Notes: generated by a model not told the origin, from the letters alone. 64,000 nucleotides of DNA from Portunus trituberculatus (GCF_017591435.1 NC_059292.1:21309986-21373985); one strand, 5' to 3'; counted from the stretch's first letter, positions 1 through 11,289 are shown. Program-made: numbers and translations.

Positions 1-924
1 AAGGTGCAGTGGCTGGCTACGAATCCGCGATCACTCTTCGAATCCAGACTGAGTATAGTCTGCACGCTGTTCATCCTTCCTCGGAGTCAGTTAATTTTGG
101 TATTTGTGGAAACATGAGTAAAGTACAATGTTAAAAACCAGATACCAGAATGGCTCTGTGCCCCGGGATAAGAGAAACCATCCACCACAGGCTCAAGGAT
201 CAATGAGATGACCACTGACGGCACGTGCAAACCAGTGTTCAGAACCAAACGTTTTTTCTCTCACTATATTTTCAAAGACTACAAAAAGAGTGTACCTGTT
301 GTTAGAAATGTGGATGTGTCGTTAATTTGTCTCTAAAATCGTCAAGACACTTTTAAATATGTGTGTAATTTGGCTACAGTCTTTCGAAAACAGTGGAGGT
401 GTGGATAAGCATTTCAGCAGAATGGTCTTACAGCGATTGCCCAAACTCGTCTTTTACTTTGCTTACCACATTAGTGGCTATTTTACCCTAAGTCTGTTAC
501 AGTGGCTCTTGGATACAGTTATGACAGCTTTATCCTCTTCGCATATTCGTTTGAACGGTGTTAAAATTGTCATAGATAAGATCTACTGAAGCAAAGTCTG
601 GTCAAGCCGGCAACTCTCATTCTCTGCGAGTGTGTCCGTGATTCGGTCTTGGTCATCAATCATCCTTTCAGTTCGAGCAAGAGTACATGATCTTCATTTT
701 GGTAATTCGACACAAGGCAATAAATCAATAAATGTAGATTACTTAATATTGTACTTCAGTGGAACATAATGTTATATCTTGCCGAAGGGAGAAGAGACTT
801 GCGTACTCGTATTTTATTGGAACTAAACATACAACCATATAACACAGACCACTGAAAGAAAGCAGACCAAAAGCAGTCAGTATTCTGAGAAGCTTTGCTA
901 TTTCACCGTGATTGTTTTCAAATG
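1..924. other. No gene recognised
   Basis: I see no coding region, RNA gene or complete repeat here. Bases 1-60 contain a tRNA B-box-like string (TTCGAATCC at about 39-47), which could be the end of a tRNA-derived SINE cut by the window edge. The stretch is too short to support that. Short open frames have no recognisable similarity. Confidence 0.5.
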
Positions 925-1092
925 CCACCATTGGTGGTTTGTGTATAGGCACTGTGGAACTGCAGCATCCCTATTTTCCACTCAATATTATCCTTAACAT
1001 ATAAATATTGTGCGTCCGTTTTTCTTCCATTCTTTTTTTTTTTTTTTTTTTTACATTATATAATCCTCAAGTTTAATATCAGTAGTTATGGA
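925..1092 (+). repeat. Interspersed repeat, copy 1 of 2 (poly-T containing)
   Basis: This block matches 24072-24223 in the same orientation. Both share GTATAGGCACTGTGGAACTG, then TTTTCACT-like sequence, an AT-rich spacer, a long T-run, and ATATAATCCT(C/T)AAG(T/C)TTAAT. No coding capacity or terminal inverted repeat is visible. It is an unclassified dispersed repeat. Confidence 0.7.
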
Positions 1093-1189
1093 AAAAATAC
1101 AAAAATCCTTGTATAGAACTAGGAGATTCACAGTTCTAGAGATTCGGTATTTGGCTGTCGTGTTTGAGCAGCTGTGCTTGCACCTTGCC

Positions 1190-2733
1190 TGGCCAAACTC
1201 TTCCAACTTTGTCTATCGACTTCTACCTTTCCTTCCTGCTGGAAGTTCGCCTACATTCAGCCTGTTCCTAAAAAGGGTGACCGTTCTAACCCCTCAAACT
1301 ACCGTCCTATAGCTTTAATCTCTTGCTTGTCTAAAGTTTTTTAATCTATCCTGAATAGGAAGATTCTCAAACATCTGTCACTTCACAATCTTCTGTCTGA
1401 TCGCCAGTATGGCTTCCGTCAAGGTCGCTCTACTGGTGATCTTCTGGCTTTCCTTACTGAGTCTTGGTCATCCTCTTTTAGAGATTTCGGTGAAACTTTT
1501 GCTGTTGCGTTAGACATATCAAAAGCTTTTGATAGAGTCTGGCATAAAGCTTTGATTTCAAAACTGCCCTCTTACGGCTTCTATCCTTCTCTCTGCAACT
1601 TTATCTCATGTTTCCTTTCCGACCGCTCTATTGCTGCTGTGGTAGACGGCTACTGTTCTTCTCCTAAACCTATTAATAGTGGTGTTCCTCAGGGTTCTGT
1701 CCTGTCACCCACTCTCTTTCTATTATTCATTAATGACCTTCTTAACCAAACTTCTTGCCCTATCCACTCCTACGCTGATGATACCACCCTACATCTTTCC
1801 ACGTTCTTTCAGAGACGTCCAACCCTTCAGGAAATTAACAGATCACGCGGGGACGCCACGGAACGCCTGACTTCCGATCTTTCTAAAATTTCCGATTGGG
1901 GCAGAGAAAATCTAGTAGTTTTCAATGCCTCAAAACTCAATTCCTCCATCTATCAACTCGACACAACCTTCCAGACAACTATCCCCTCTTCTTCAATGAC
2001 ACTCAACTGTCTTCCTCTTCCACAATGAATATCCTCGGTCTGTCCTTTGCTCATAATCTTAACTGGAAACTTCACATCTCATCTCTTGCTAAAACAGCTT
2101 CTATGAAGTTAGGTGTTCTGAGGCGTCTCCGCCAGTTTTCTCGCCCTCCAACTGCTTACTCTGTATAAGGGCCTTATCCGTCCCTGTATGGAGTACTCTT
2201 CGCATGTTTGGGGGTTCCAGTCACACAGCTTTGCTTGATAGGGTGGAATCGAAAGCTCTTCGTCTCATCAACTCCCTCCTCTGACTAACTGTCTTCAGTC
2301 TCTTTCTCACCGCCGAAATGTTGCATCCCTTTCTATATTTTATCGCTATTTTCATGGTAACTGTTCTACTGATCTTGCTAACTGCATGCCTCCCTCCTCC
2401 TGCGGCCACGCTGCACAAGGCTTTCTTCTTCCTCTCATCCCTATTCTGTCCAACTCTCTAATGCAAGAGTTAACCAGTACGCTCAATCATTCATCCCTTT
2501 CACTGGTAAACTCTGGAACTCCCTCCCTGCATCTGTATTTCCAAATTCCTACAACTTGTCTTCTTTTAAGAGGGAGGTATCGAGGCATTTGCTCCCCTAA
2601 TTCTGGCTGACGGTTTTGGCACTTTTTCTACTCTTTGGAGAGCCAGCGCTCAAGTGGGCTTTTTTCTAACTTTCTTTTTTTTTGCCCTTGGCTGGCCCTC
2701 TTCCCTACGTAAAAAAAAAAAAAAAAAAAAAAA
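1190..2733 (+). mobile_element. 5'-truncated non-LTR retrotransposon (LINE) with poly(A) tail
   Basis: The element carries a decayed reverse transcriptase, a short 3' untranslated region ending in GCCCTTGGCTGGCCCTCTTCC, and a run of about 24 A at 2710-2733. The 5' end is missing: neither the endonuclease nor ORF1 is seen. Similar 3' tails occur at about 28300-28345 (plus strand) and about 20718-20790 (minus strand), so a related family has inserted several times. By RT style it belongs to the jockey/CR1-type non-LTR group. The exact clade cannot be settled by eye. Confidence 0.85.
1261..2240 (+). pseudogene. LINE reverse transcriptase, broken
   Basis: RT motifs appear in order: SNYRPIALIS (RT1), DRQYGFRQGRSTGDLLAF, ALDISKAFDRVWH (motif A), SGVPQGSVLSPTLFLLFIND (motif B) and SYADDTTLH (catalytic motif C, YADD). 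The thumb region with NILGLSFAHNLNW follows. An in-frame TAA at 1342-1344 interrupts RT1. Frameshifts near 1990 and 2164 move the C-terminal part into other frames. The product cannot be made as one protein. The catalytic aspartates are still readable. Confidence 0.88.
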
Positions 2734-3161
2734 AGTGGTTACAATACATTGTTACATCGTTTCGTATCACTGGGTGGTACGCAACGATGAAACGATAGGT
2801 GGAAATGCAACAAGTGTGTACGCGTTTTAAAAGCCTAAAAACAACTATAGAGAGCTTTTTGAATGCAGTGTAGGTGATGCATAGAAGTGTTTCAGAATAC
2901 ACCTGGCAGATGTTACTCAGCAACACAGACTCCCGCCAATAGGCCAACAAGACGCCCAAAATCAGTGGCTTGACCCACTCAAACACAGCTTAATTCACCT
3001 ATAGATGAATGAAAAAAGATTGTCTTTATCTTCAAATTAACTCAAATGATGATGTCAATAATGTTGAGGGAGTAAGGTGAAGAGGATGAAAATAATGCGA
3101 TGCTTGTGTAACTATTGACTCGATTATCTTAAAAGGACTCTTCCATACGTGTCAAGTCTTA
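2734..3161. other. No gene recognised
   Basis: This spacer lies between the LINE poly(A) tail and the first Harbinger-type element. No coding similarity or repeat structure was noticed. Confidence 0.5.
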
Positions 3162-3455
3162 AGGTGGGTTCACACGTTCTAATTTTCGACTGAAATTGCA
3201 AGTCGGTATATAGGCACTGATATTTCAACTAAATATCAGTGCCTAGCGACTGAAGAAAACAGTTGCAAAACAAGACCAACATGTTGCTCTTCAGCATCGT
3301 CACTGAAGGAAGACATCTTGGCAGGTAGCTGTTTGTTTACATTCACTTCCAGCCAAGGCACCAACTAGTCGATACGTTTTCCGACTAGAAGGACTCAGTC
3401 GATACTTCTAGCGAATTGCAATTTCGTTCGCAAATTGGCACGTGTGAACCCGCCT
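3162..3455. mobile_element. PIF/Harbinger-type MITE, copy 1
   Basis: The terminal inverted repeats read AGGTGGGTTCACACG at the left and CGTGTGAACCCGCCT at the right. They are flanked by TTA on both sides (3159-3161 and 3456-3458). A 3-bp TWA target duplication is characteristic of PIF/Harbinger transposons. The element is 294 bp with no coding capacity. It shares subterminal blocks (GACTAGAAGGACTCAGTCGA and AACAAGACCAACATGTTG) with the copies at 3677, 5814 and 52174. Confidence 0.88.
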
Positions 3456-3587
3456 TTACCTTTTTAGCGTGTCTTACGCGTATGTTGAAAATCTCACGTT
3501 TTTTCTCCGCATGCGACGCTTTATTTATTATTTTTTGTTTTTAATGTGTTTGTTTTAAACTATTCGAAATAAATTCCTCTTTTCACA

Positions 3588-3589
<2 letters not shown>

Positions 3590-3671
<82 letters not shown>
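3590..3671. repeat. (TA)n microsatellite
   Basis: An uninterrupted TA dinucleotide tract of about 80 bp ends within a few bases of the next Harbinger-type element. Confidence 0.97.
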
Positions 3672-3675
<4 letters not shown>

Positions 3676-3676
3676 A

Positions 3677-4308
3677 AGGCGGGTTCACACGTGCCAATTT
3701 GCGAATGAAATTGCAAGTCGCTAGAAGTATCGACTGAGTCCTTCTAGTCGGAAAACGTCACACATTGCAACTGGAAAGTATCGACTTGGCGGGAAGTGAA
3801 TGTAAACAAACAGCTAACCGCCAAGATATCTTCCTCCAGTGACAATGCTGAAGCGGTGGTTGCTCTGCTTTTTGCGTACCGAAAGAGTCAACAGAAAAGA
3901 AAATGCCTGTGGATACGTCCCTGGCTATGTAGAAGGAAAAAAAGAAGTGTCTTCTCGTCTACTTCACAGTCACACTAATCTTAAGAACACTATGCACAAT
4001 TGGGATCAAATCAAATTCTGACAAGTATTCAATCCTGACCCCAACAACACCCTACATTGAGGGAAACAGTTCCTGGAGAGTGGCAGTTACGTCGTTGAAC
4101 GATGATTTGTGCAAGCTTTTTTTTTTACTGCATAATTCATTTCTGTGGTCCCAGATGTGTTCTTTTTCCCTCAGCAATCCAGTCGACTGAACAAGACCAA
4201 CATGTTGGTCTTGTTTTGCGATTGGATTTTCCAGTCACTAGTCAGTTCAGTTCGGAAACTCTACTGACTTGCAATCACAGTCGCAAATTGATACGTGTGA
4301 ACCCGCCC
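3677..4308. mobile_element. PIF/Harbinger-type element, copy 2
   Basis: The terminal inverted repeats are AGGCGGGTTCACACGTG and CACGTGTGAACCCGCCC-like, with TTA target duplications at 3674-3676 and 4309-4311. At 632 bp it is longer than copy 1 and keeps a fragment of the transposase N-terminus (3796-3978). That indicates descent from an autonomous Harbinger by internal deletion. Confidence 0.88.
3796..3978 (+). pseudogene. Harbinger transposase N-terminal remnant
   Basis: The frame contains ISSSSDNAEAVVALLFAYRK followed by QQKRKCLWIRPWLCRRKK. The KCLWIRPWL..RR block is typical of the N-terminus of PIF/Harbinger nuclease-type transposases. No DDE nuclease domain follows. A second remnant of the same block lies on the minus strand at 6434-6600. 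Confidence 0.7.
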
Positions 4309-4311
4309 TTA

Positions 4312-4802
4312 TGCTGAGCGAATCAACTAGTTTAGTCAGGCTAGTAACTTGAGAGGAAAACGTATATATTGCACCAAGGAGAAAAGTTTCGGTTCTTTAA
4401 GTGTCACAATTACGTAAAAGGCCTCTAAAAACTCTATCATAAATAATCCTTTTATTTTTCATTGATACTTTATGTATCCAACAGTTAGTGTTGTTTATTT
4501 TTCATTTGTGGAAATTGTAAAAGGTGGAAGAATGTGTTTATTTTGATTCATTTAGCGTAAATTTATGAGAGACAGCCGAGGTGCTCGGCTGGGCTGAGTT
4601 ATTCTGAGGGTTTATCAAGATACAATTAATGGCAGTTGCAGCAAAGCGGCTTCTGGATGTGGTGTTCTAGTTTCTTCATCGGTGTATCTCACACGCATCA
4701 TTGTTGTGTCAGTGAGACTCCGCTGGACAGAGGAACACCACATCCAGCATTGATATTATCACACGATAATTCAGCTGCTGGCCACCAATGTGCAAAGGCC
4801 CG
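4312..4802. other. No gene; contains a 13-bp inverted repeat
   Basis: No coding similarity was seen. GGATGTGGTGTTC at about 4656-4668 pairs with GAACACCACATCC at about 4732-4744, about 60 bp apart. This may be a hairpin or the subterminal part of an unclassified element. Confidence 0.55.
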
Positions 4803-4830
4803 CGTCACCGCTCCCTTAGGGAGGGTGACG
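4803..4830. repeat. Tight hairpin
   Basis: CGTCACC (4803-4809) pairs with GGTGACG (4824-4830). CTCCC (4811-4815) pairs with GGGAG (4819-4823) around a 3-nt loop, with one bulged G at 4810. A (CT)n tract begins a few bases downstream. Confidence 0.8.
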
Positions 4831-4832
4831 AA

Positions 4833-4867
<35 letters not shown>
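4833..4867. repeat. (CT)n microsatellite
   Basis: A pure CT dinucleotide tract. Confidence 0.95.
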
Positions 4868-4868
<1 letters not shown>

Positions 4869-5045
4869 AAAGAAAAAAGTAAATAAATAAATAAAATGGA
4901 GGAGGGTGAAGAATATATAAAAGTTAACTGATTAAATGTTTTGGGCTGATCAAAGGTACATCGTTTAAGGGACTTAATACCGCTACAGATGTAGTAATCT
5001 GTGGTTTGCGCTGCTGCATTTTGTTTTAAAGGGATTATTTGGAAA

Positions 5046-5073
5046 ATAATAATAATAATAATTATTATTATTA

Positions 5074-5104
<31 letters not shown>

Positions 5105-5127
5105 CATCATTATTATTATAACAATAA
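5046..5127. repeat. (AAT/ATT)n trinucleotide microsatellite
   Basis: AAT repeats switch to ATT repeats, so the tract is locally self-complementary. A few TGT and CAT interruptions are present. Confidence 0.93.
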
Positions 5128-5545
<418 letters not shown>

Positions 5546-5564
5546 GACACACAGACAGATAGAT

Positions 5565-5640
5565 ATGATACAGGTCTCTCCCAATACATCGGGGTGTGCT
5601 TCCTTCAGCTCCTTGGCAGTGATGAATTACGGTCTTTTTT
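5565..5640 (-). pseudogene. Possible Tc1-type transposase DNA-binding fragment
   Basis: On the minus strand one frame reads FITAKELKEAHPDVLGETC. This resembles the second helix-turn-helix of Tc1-like transposases (T/SAKELK..HP..L..VS type). No catalytic region lies nearby. Chance resemblance is possible because the match is about 20 residues. Confidence 0.35.
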
Positions 5641-6085
5641 TTTTTTTCACTTCATGCTCCAGCACCTTGTCAAGGTGTCAGTCCTTGGGTGTGTCTTCCT
5701 CTTCCTCGCTTTCCCTTTTTTCCTCTCCGGCTGTTTCCAGTAATTTTATGAATAACAATTTAGTGCATACATATATCCTTACTTTTCTTCATTCTTTGGC
5801 TTTACACGAGTTAAGGCGGGTTCATGCGTGTCAATTTGAGACTGAAATTTTACGTGGATAGTTTTCGACTCAAAATCGATGCCTAGGGACTGGAGAAAGC
5901 ATTAAGTAGCAAAACAAGACCATGTTAGTCTTGCAAGTCGATTTGCGACTTTATCTACGTCGTGACGTCACGGAGTAAGCTTTAAAAATATGGTCTCCAC
6001 AGGTACAGAGAAGATGTTAGAGTTAACGAAGGAAAAAGAACACATCTAGGACCCCATAATATAATTATAGTGGAAAAAAAAAAAG

Positions 6086-6322
6086 AGGGGCCCGCCGTGG
6101 TACAGTGGAACCATGCGTGCTTTGGGATCCGCGTGGTCTCCAAGCGCACGGGTTCGAATCCTGTCCACGGTCCGAATGTAGGTTGGGCTTCCTCACTCGG
6201 GGCAACGGTTTCCTAGTGGGTGGGCTTTGAGAAAGGGGTACCCAAAAAGTATCCCCTTTAGCCCATAAATTCCCGTGAAAAGCCCACATGGTATAAATAA
6301 AAAAATGAAAAAAATCGTCGTT
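6086..6322 (+). mobile_element. tRNA-derived SINE (family 1)
   Basis: The tRNA-like head has an A-box-like GTGGTACAGTGG (6098-6109) and a perfect B-box GGTTCGAATCC (6151-6161), the internal RNA polymerase III promoter. About 150 bp of non-tRNA body and an A-rich tail follow (6297-6322). It sits inside Harbinger copy 3. No second copy of this family was found in the window. Confidence 0.85.
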
Positions 6323-6433
6323 CCACGAAGTAGCTGCCACTCTCCAGGAACTGTTGTTGGAGGTGAGGAATGAAGACTCATCAGGATTTAATTTGATCGC
6401 AATTGTGCATAGTCTTATTAAGATTAGTGTGTG

Positions 6434-6600
6434 CTAAACACTCTTTTCTTTCCTTCTACTTAGCCAGGGACGTATCCACAGGCATTTCCTTTTCTGTTGA
6501 CTCTTCCGGTAAGCCCCCAACCTCGCCCTCCCCCCCCAAAAAAAAGCCACCGCCGCCTCAGCATCGTCACTGGAGGAAGACATCTTAGCAGGTAGCTGTT
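6434..6600 (-). pseudogene. Harbinger transposase N-terminal remnant (minus)
   Basis: On the minus strand the frame contains MSSSSDDAEAAVAFF, then AYRKSQQKRKCLWIRPWL and SRRKEKSV. It is homologous to the remnant at 3796-3978. A purine- and pyrimidine-rich insertion splits the segment. No nuclease domain remains. Confidence 0.65.
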
Positions 6601-6745
6601 TGCTTGCATTTACTTCCCACCAAGGCGCCAACTAGTCGATACTTTTCAGTCGCTATCTGTGACACTTTCCGACTAGAAGGGTGAGTCCAAAACTCTACCA
6701 ACGTAAAATTTCAGTCGCAAATTGCCACGTGTGAACCCGCCTTTA

Positions 6746-8427
6746 AGATACATTCCCTGCAAAATCAGGGCTACACCATTATTAATAATAGGCCTAGTAC
6801 TCATGACCTTACCTTTCTTTATCCATTGGCAAAACATGAGTCATACATTGGTTTTTCCCTTCTGCGCAGTGGAAAGCACACCATTCGCTGTTCCCTTGTC
6901 ACCACCTGGTTGAATTCCCACCCAAGGTTACATATTATAAACACGTGGGCGGCCCTCACACATCTCACGTAACAACTGTGGGCCTTGTTCTCAAAAGTTT
7001 CTATATCTTATCCGTTTTTTTTTTTTTTTTTTGTAATCTTTGTTGGGAAATACTGAGGGGGTTTTCAAGGTTTTCTTTTTTTTTTTTTTTGCGATTCTTG
7101 CAATATTTCACTGAGAGTAGTGTGTATTTAATAGGCTTTAATGGAAGTTATTAAGTGGTGTTTCACAAGTTATCATCCATTTCATTATTTTAGTGACAAA
7201 AGGAATTTTGTTATATCCCAATTAGACATATAAAAAAAAAAAATTTTAAATCCCTCAAAATGTACTAAAAATTATCCTTTAAAAACCGTATCTAAAGATA
7301 CATTTATCAGTCCAATCCAGTCTATCTATGTGTCCTCGCTGCTCACAATGCCCAACGGAAGATAAGGTGATTTTGATTGTTCCTTCACTACATAATAAAT
7401 TAAGAGGGAAATGAATATGCAGTACCTGTAATACTGGACTCTCTATGCACTTCCAACCAAATACTGCATTCACTAATATCTGGAGTGCTATCAGTAGGTT
7501 CTAATTCAAAAGTGTTATCATGATTTAAATGGTTAATCCAGTTATTGGGTGCAGGAGTTCAAAAGGAACAAAGATTGTTTGCTAAGTCAGTGCATGAACC
7601 CTTCAGTACCACAACATTGATTCATTCCTAATCTGGATACAACTCCAGGATTTTGTCAAGTTTAAGATTATGTATTTCATAATAATCAATATAAAGATCA
7701 TTATCATTGCTCACCTGCCATAACTGTATTGTTTTATGCATTGTGTCTAACAATTGGTGATTTGATGAAACCTAAGTTACTTTCAAGAAGTGAATCGGTC
7801 AAAGATTACAAAATATCTTGCTCATTACTGGTTGCTAAGTACTTGCTAACTAAAGTTGGATTTGTTGTTTCACTTTCCTGTATGGCATGATAAAAACCAG
7901 TCTTATCAATCTTGTGCTGGGGAATACCCTTGAATAATCTTTGATCAAACTGAAGCAAAAGCATACTCTTATTTTCTCTTTAAGTGGACTAACATATATT
8001 CTTTCTTTGCTTCTCCACACAATATTTCCATTTATAAATGTGACCAGAAATCTTTCTTGGCTTCCTCTTCATACAATTATATACCCGATTGTCATTTATT
8101 GCATTAGTAGGTGAATTCAATTAATACTACTTGTCTACATGCATTTAGAAGTATATCTTTTACCATCAACATTCCTCCTTGACACACTTTGATCAGATAC
8201 TTCCATGAATTCCCTTTTACCTGACACAGTTACTTCATATTTTAACACATCTCTCTACTTATTATAAATAACTCACCTTAATTGCTCTCTTCCCTCAGTG
8301 TTCAGGAGGACAATTACTGATTATATTATTTTCCAGCAGCTTTGTGTGGCTCAGCTTGCTGCCTAATCTCTCAACTGTGTACTCTCATTCAAGTGTTATA
8401 ATTTACAAAGGCACTACTGTCTAATCA
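6746..8427. other. No gene recognised; region downstream of ANAPC4
   Basis: AT-rich DNA with T-runs near 7015-7030 and 7076-7090. I see no exon, RNA gene or complete transposon. It lies beyond the 3' end of ANAPC4. Confidence 0.55.
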
Positions 8428-8433
8428 TTTAAT
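8428..8433 (-). promoter_or_regulatory. Possible poly(A) signal (ATTAAA) for ANAPC4
   Basis: On the minus strand ATTAAA lies about 65 nt after the ANAPC4 stop codon. It is the commonest variant of the animal poly(A) hexamer. In AT-rich DNA it may occur by chance, and no cleavage site can be seen. Confidence 0.35.
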
Positions 8434-8497
8434 GAAAAATTGTCCATTAAAGCAGTGGAAACTTATAAACATACAACTTGCTTGTCCCTTCTTTACA

Positions 8498-10474
8498 TTA
8501 TAAGGTATCAGCCTGATCATCTGAGGCACCAGAGGCATTTATTATGGACTCATGTTGAGCTGCAGTGTCCTCATCCTCATCATCTTCATCATCCTCATCC
8601 ACTTCCATTTCAAATAGCCTCACCCGCCGTCTGTTCTCAGAGAGCAGAAGAGCCACCTTCCGGGACCCAGACACAGCTAATGTGGTGAGTGGGCCACCCT
8701 CCAGCCGCCTGAAACCACTGGCATCAACAAGTGTCCCAGCATCACAGGGCGTCAGATTAGCTTCTGCCAGTGAATGGCCCCCATACAAAGCCAGGGGCCT
8801 GAGCTCCCCTGCTGCAGCCACCACCCAAAGCTGGATGAAAAGAGCTGTACGTGGGTCATTGGGGTCCTGTGCCAGCACAGATAGAGTTTCTTCAGTATAG
8901 AACTGTGCTCCCATTAACTTCAGAATAGAGGTGGTAGGGGCCTGGTCCTGAGAGGTGCTTCGTGCTCCATCCAGCCGTGAGAACACAAAAGGCATGGCCT
9001 CAACATGGTGGGCAGGTCCAGGCCCTGCTGAAGCATGAACCAATACCTCCGGTTTGGTAGACCAGCGAGCCAAATACAGCAGAGACTGGCCAGAGCAAGG
9101 CAACACAACAGTGTAAACAGCAGAATCCTTCGGACAGCTCATCTGACTCACACTCACTGTCGTGCCCTCTGTAACCTTCACCAAGGGCACCCAGGAGGCC
9201 ACAGTAATGGCCTCACTGATGACTTGTGCTGGCTGACTAGCCATACTTTCCAGCACACCTGCCATGCTGTTAAGTTCCTGCACAAGTGAACGGTCACGGT
9301 GATGAGGAAAAATCAAAGGGTGATTGGCCAAGGTTGGATGCTTCTCCAAGAAGGCCACCCAAGGATTGGGCCCAGACTCTGGGGGACAGGACAGTGGGGC
9401 ATCCTTCAAGTACTGACCAACACGCTCCAGGCGGAACCTTGGCCGCCTCTCCCCCTGGGCACCACTGGAAGAACCAGCAGGGGTGTCTTCCAGGCCGTCA
9501 TGCAGGAACTCTGCTATGTAAGTGAGATCTTGTTGGGTGCCACGAGTCATGTCCTCAGGCACAGACTCGGCACGGGCACGCTGGACCACCACATACAACC
9601 AGCGCAGGAAGGCCTTGAAGGTGGTCATGGCTGCATCTATCACCTGCTGCAGCTCTACTGCCTTGAGCACAAAGGCACCGGCCTCCTGCACTGCCCGGCC
9701 AACTGACTCCTCCTCCACCCCAAGCACCCCAAAGCGACCGTGGCATCGTGCCAGGCCCATCAGTGCACTCAGTTGGTGCACCAGTGCCTGACCCACCGCC
9801 TGCACATTCCGCAGCACCAGCTTCTGAATGTTAGAATAGCTCAGCTCAATAGAGTGGCCCAGCTTCTTGAGACCTTTCTCCGTCAGCTCATTGGACAAGA
9901 ACACCTCAAACTCTGATGAGGTGCGACCAAACACTAAAAGCTCGAGGAAATCTGCAGCAACACCTCCTTCCGGCACAGTGCGGGCATAGTCGGCCAGCTT
10001 GTGGTCCAGCTCCAGCAGAATGCTCTCCCAGGCCTCCTCCAGCAGTGTGAGGGTATGGTTAGCATAACTCATCAGGCCGAGGATCTGGCCATAGCGACGA
10101 GCCAGAGCGTGCAGCTCTTGGTGGCGACAGGCCAGCACTAGCGTCTCCACTGTGGCATGAACCAACTCCCGACCAGATCCTGTCTCCCTCTCTACCAGAC
10201 AGCTGAGCAGGTGCAGGTCATGGGAAGGAGTAGCATCTAGCACTGGTCCTGCCCCAGGCACAGTCTCACTTAACTCCACAGTGGCACAATGGAAGAGGCC
10301 AAAGGCATACAGATGGATGGCAGCAGTAGCAGTGCCCACGGTGAGAAGAGTTAAGCAGTTTTGGTCCCGGAGGAGCCGTCCTTCATGCCAACCTTCCTCC
10401 TGTTCCTCCCCACTGCCCCCTGTGTATGTCTTGGAAAGTGATGGCAGTGGTGGGAGGTAATTATCGGACATGTC
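8498..10474 (-). CDS. ANAPC4: Anaphase-promoting complex subunit 4, exon 4 (C-terminal 658 residues)
   Basis: ANAPC4 is a scaffold subunit of the APC/C E3 ubiquitin ligase, which drives mitotic exit by ubiquitinating cyclins and securin. Together with APC1 and APC5 it builds the platform. This exon follows a minus-strand acceptor TTTTCCCAG (AG at 10476-10475) and opens with GAC ATG in phase 0. It encodes LPPLPSLSKTY, which closes the WD40 part. The long helical ANAPC4 domain follows, with EAWESILLELD (about residues 271-281), LTEKGLKKLGHSIELSYS (about 321-338) and RVGQYLKD. A second beta-rich segment comes next, then FEMEVDEDDEDDEDED, an acidic tail near residues 750-765. The stop TAA is at 8498-8500. 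The assembled protein is about 782 residues, against 808 in human. No frameshift or stop interrupts the exon. It is markedly richer in GC than its surroundings. In vertebrates the same region is split among many exons. Confidence 0.95.
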   Translation of the reverse strand, partial: DMSDNYLPPLPSLSKTYTGGSGEEQEEGWHEGRLLRDQNCLTLLTVGTATAAIHLYAFGLFHCATVELSETVPGAGPVLDATPSHDLHLLSCLVERETGSGRELVHATVETLVLACRHQELHALARRYGQILGLMSYANHTLTLLEEAWESILLELDHKLADYARTVPEGGVAADFLELLVFGRTSSEFEVFLSNELTEKGLKKLGHSIELSYSNIQKLVLRNVQAVGQALVHQLSALMGLARCHGRFGVLGVEEESVGRAVQEAGAFVLKAVELQQVIDAAMTTFKAFLRWLYVVVQRARAESVPEDMTRGTQQDLTYIAEFLHDGLEDTPAGSSSGAQGERRPRFRLERVGQYLKDAPLSCPPESGPNPWVAFLEKHPTLANHPLIFPHHRDRSLVQELNSMAGVLESMASQPAQVISEAITVASWVPLVKVTEGTTVSVSQMSCPKDSAVYTVVLPCSGQSLLYLARWSTKPEVLVHASAGPGPAHHVEAMPFVFSRLDGARSTSQDQAPTTSILKLMGAQFYTEETLSVLAQDPNDPRTALFIQLWVVAAAGELRPLALYGGHSLAEANLTPCDAGTLVDASGFRRLEGGPLTTLAVSGSRKVALLLSENRRRVRLFEMEVDEDDEDDEDEDTAAQHESIINASGASDDQADTL

Positions 10475-10760
10475 CTGGGAAAACACAAATTTTGTAAGAA
10501 TGCATCTAAACCATGCAGTATAAGATAAATGAGAGAATATCTAGTACAAACCTACTCTCCAGTAACCAAACATATAAAGATCTCTACTATGACTTGAACC
10601 TCTCCTTCCCTATACTTTTTGTCCCCATTATTTAACATAAGAACTTAATTCTACTTCCAGGTGTTTGTTTGTTCAGCTACTTACTAGGCATCAAGATAAG
10701 GACCAAATACATTAAGATTTCATTTGAGACTTAAATCTCTCATTTCTTCTCCTAACTCAC

Positions 10761-10891
10761 AGTGAACATGGTCTCCTCCTTGGTGGGTTCCTCAGGCACA
10801 TGTGCTGCCCAACTGAGTGCTGTCACCTCAACACTCATGTTCAGCCGGTGGATAGCACTGCTGTCCTCAATATCCACTAGCACCACTTCTC
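10761..10891 (-). CDS. ANAPC4: ANAPC4 exon 3
   Basis: This 131-nt minus-strand exon has acceptor AG at 10893-10892 and donor GTGAGT from 10760. Translation reads EVVLVDIEDSSAIHRLNMSV, then EVTALSWAAH and PEEPTKEETMFT. It aligns with the second WD40 repeat region of animal ANAPC4 (KIVLCDVE-type strand). The phase fits both sides: the first two bases complete the Gly codon begun in exon 2, and the exon ends on a full codon before exon 4. Confidence 0.93.
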
Positions 10892-11218
10892 CTGTAACAT
10901 GAAGAATAAAGAACACTTCAAGTATTTATACCTGTATATTTTATTTGATACTATTATCAATTATGCTAATGGTTAGTGTCAGCAGCTATCCTTTCATTCA
11001 TGAAATAAAGTCTTTGAATGGAACTGTAAACTCCACAGTTACAGTGATGTAGTGTTTTGCTGATGCACACAGCTACACTTGTGTGAGAAAAGAAACAGGA
11101 CAAGGGAGAGAAAGAGAAAGACTGTTCATCACACAGTTCTGATCTTGTTGCTTATGTGGGAGGTGGTGTTTATTCAAGGTCAAAATAAAGGTCAGTTGGA
11201 TTTTACCATTTTATGTAT

Positions 11219-11289
11219 AAATGAATGAATGAATAAATGAATGAATGAATGAATGAATAAATAAATAAATGAATAAATAAATAAATATA
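11219..11289. repeat. (TGAA/TAAA)n tetranucleotide microsatellite
   Basis: GAAT repeats grade into AAAT repeats and stop a few bases before the TA target of the next transposon. Confidence 0.94.

Larger units (their letters stand above)
5814..6742. mobile_element. PIF/Harbinger-type element, copy 3 (host of a SINE)
   Basis: The left end AGGCGGGTTCATGCGTG follows TTA (5811-5813). The right end CACGTGTGAACCCGCCT precedes TTA (6743-6745). The interior is inverted relative to copy 2: transposase-like sequence reads on the minus strand at 6434-6600, and a tRNA-derived SINE occupies about 6086-6322. Without the SINE the element would be about 690 bp. Confidence 0.85.

Noticed and set aside
7279..7473. 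Minus-strand frame with CIESPVLQVLHIHFPLN
   Set aside because: Short, no recognisable domain and no splice or repeat context. Probably chance.
8565..8900. Plus-strand open frames overlapping ANAPC4 exon 4 (also 9299-9706 and 9522-9791)
   Set aside because: Shadow frames of the GC-rich minus-strand exon. The Ser-rich run is the antisense of the acidic tail.
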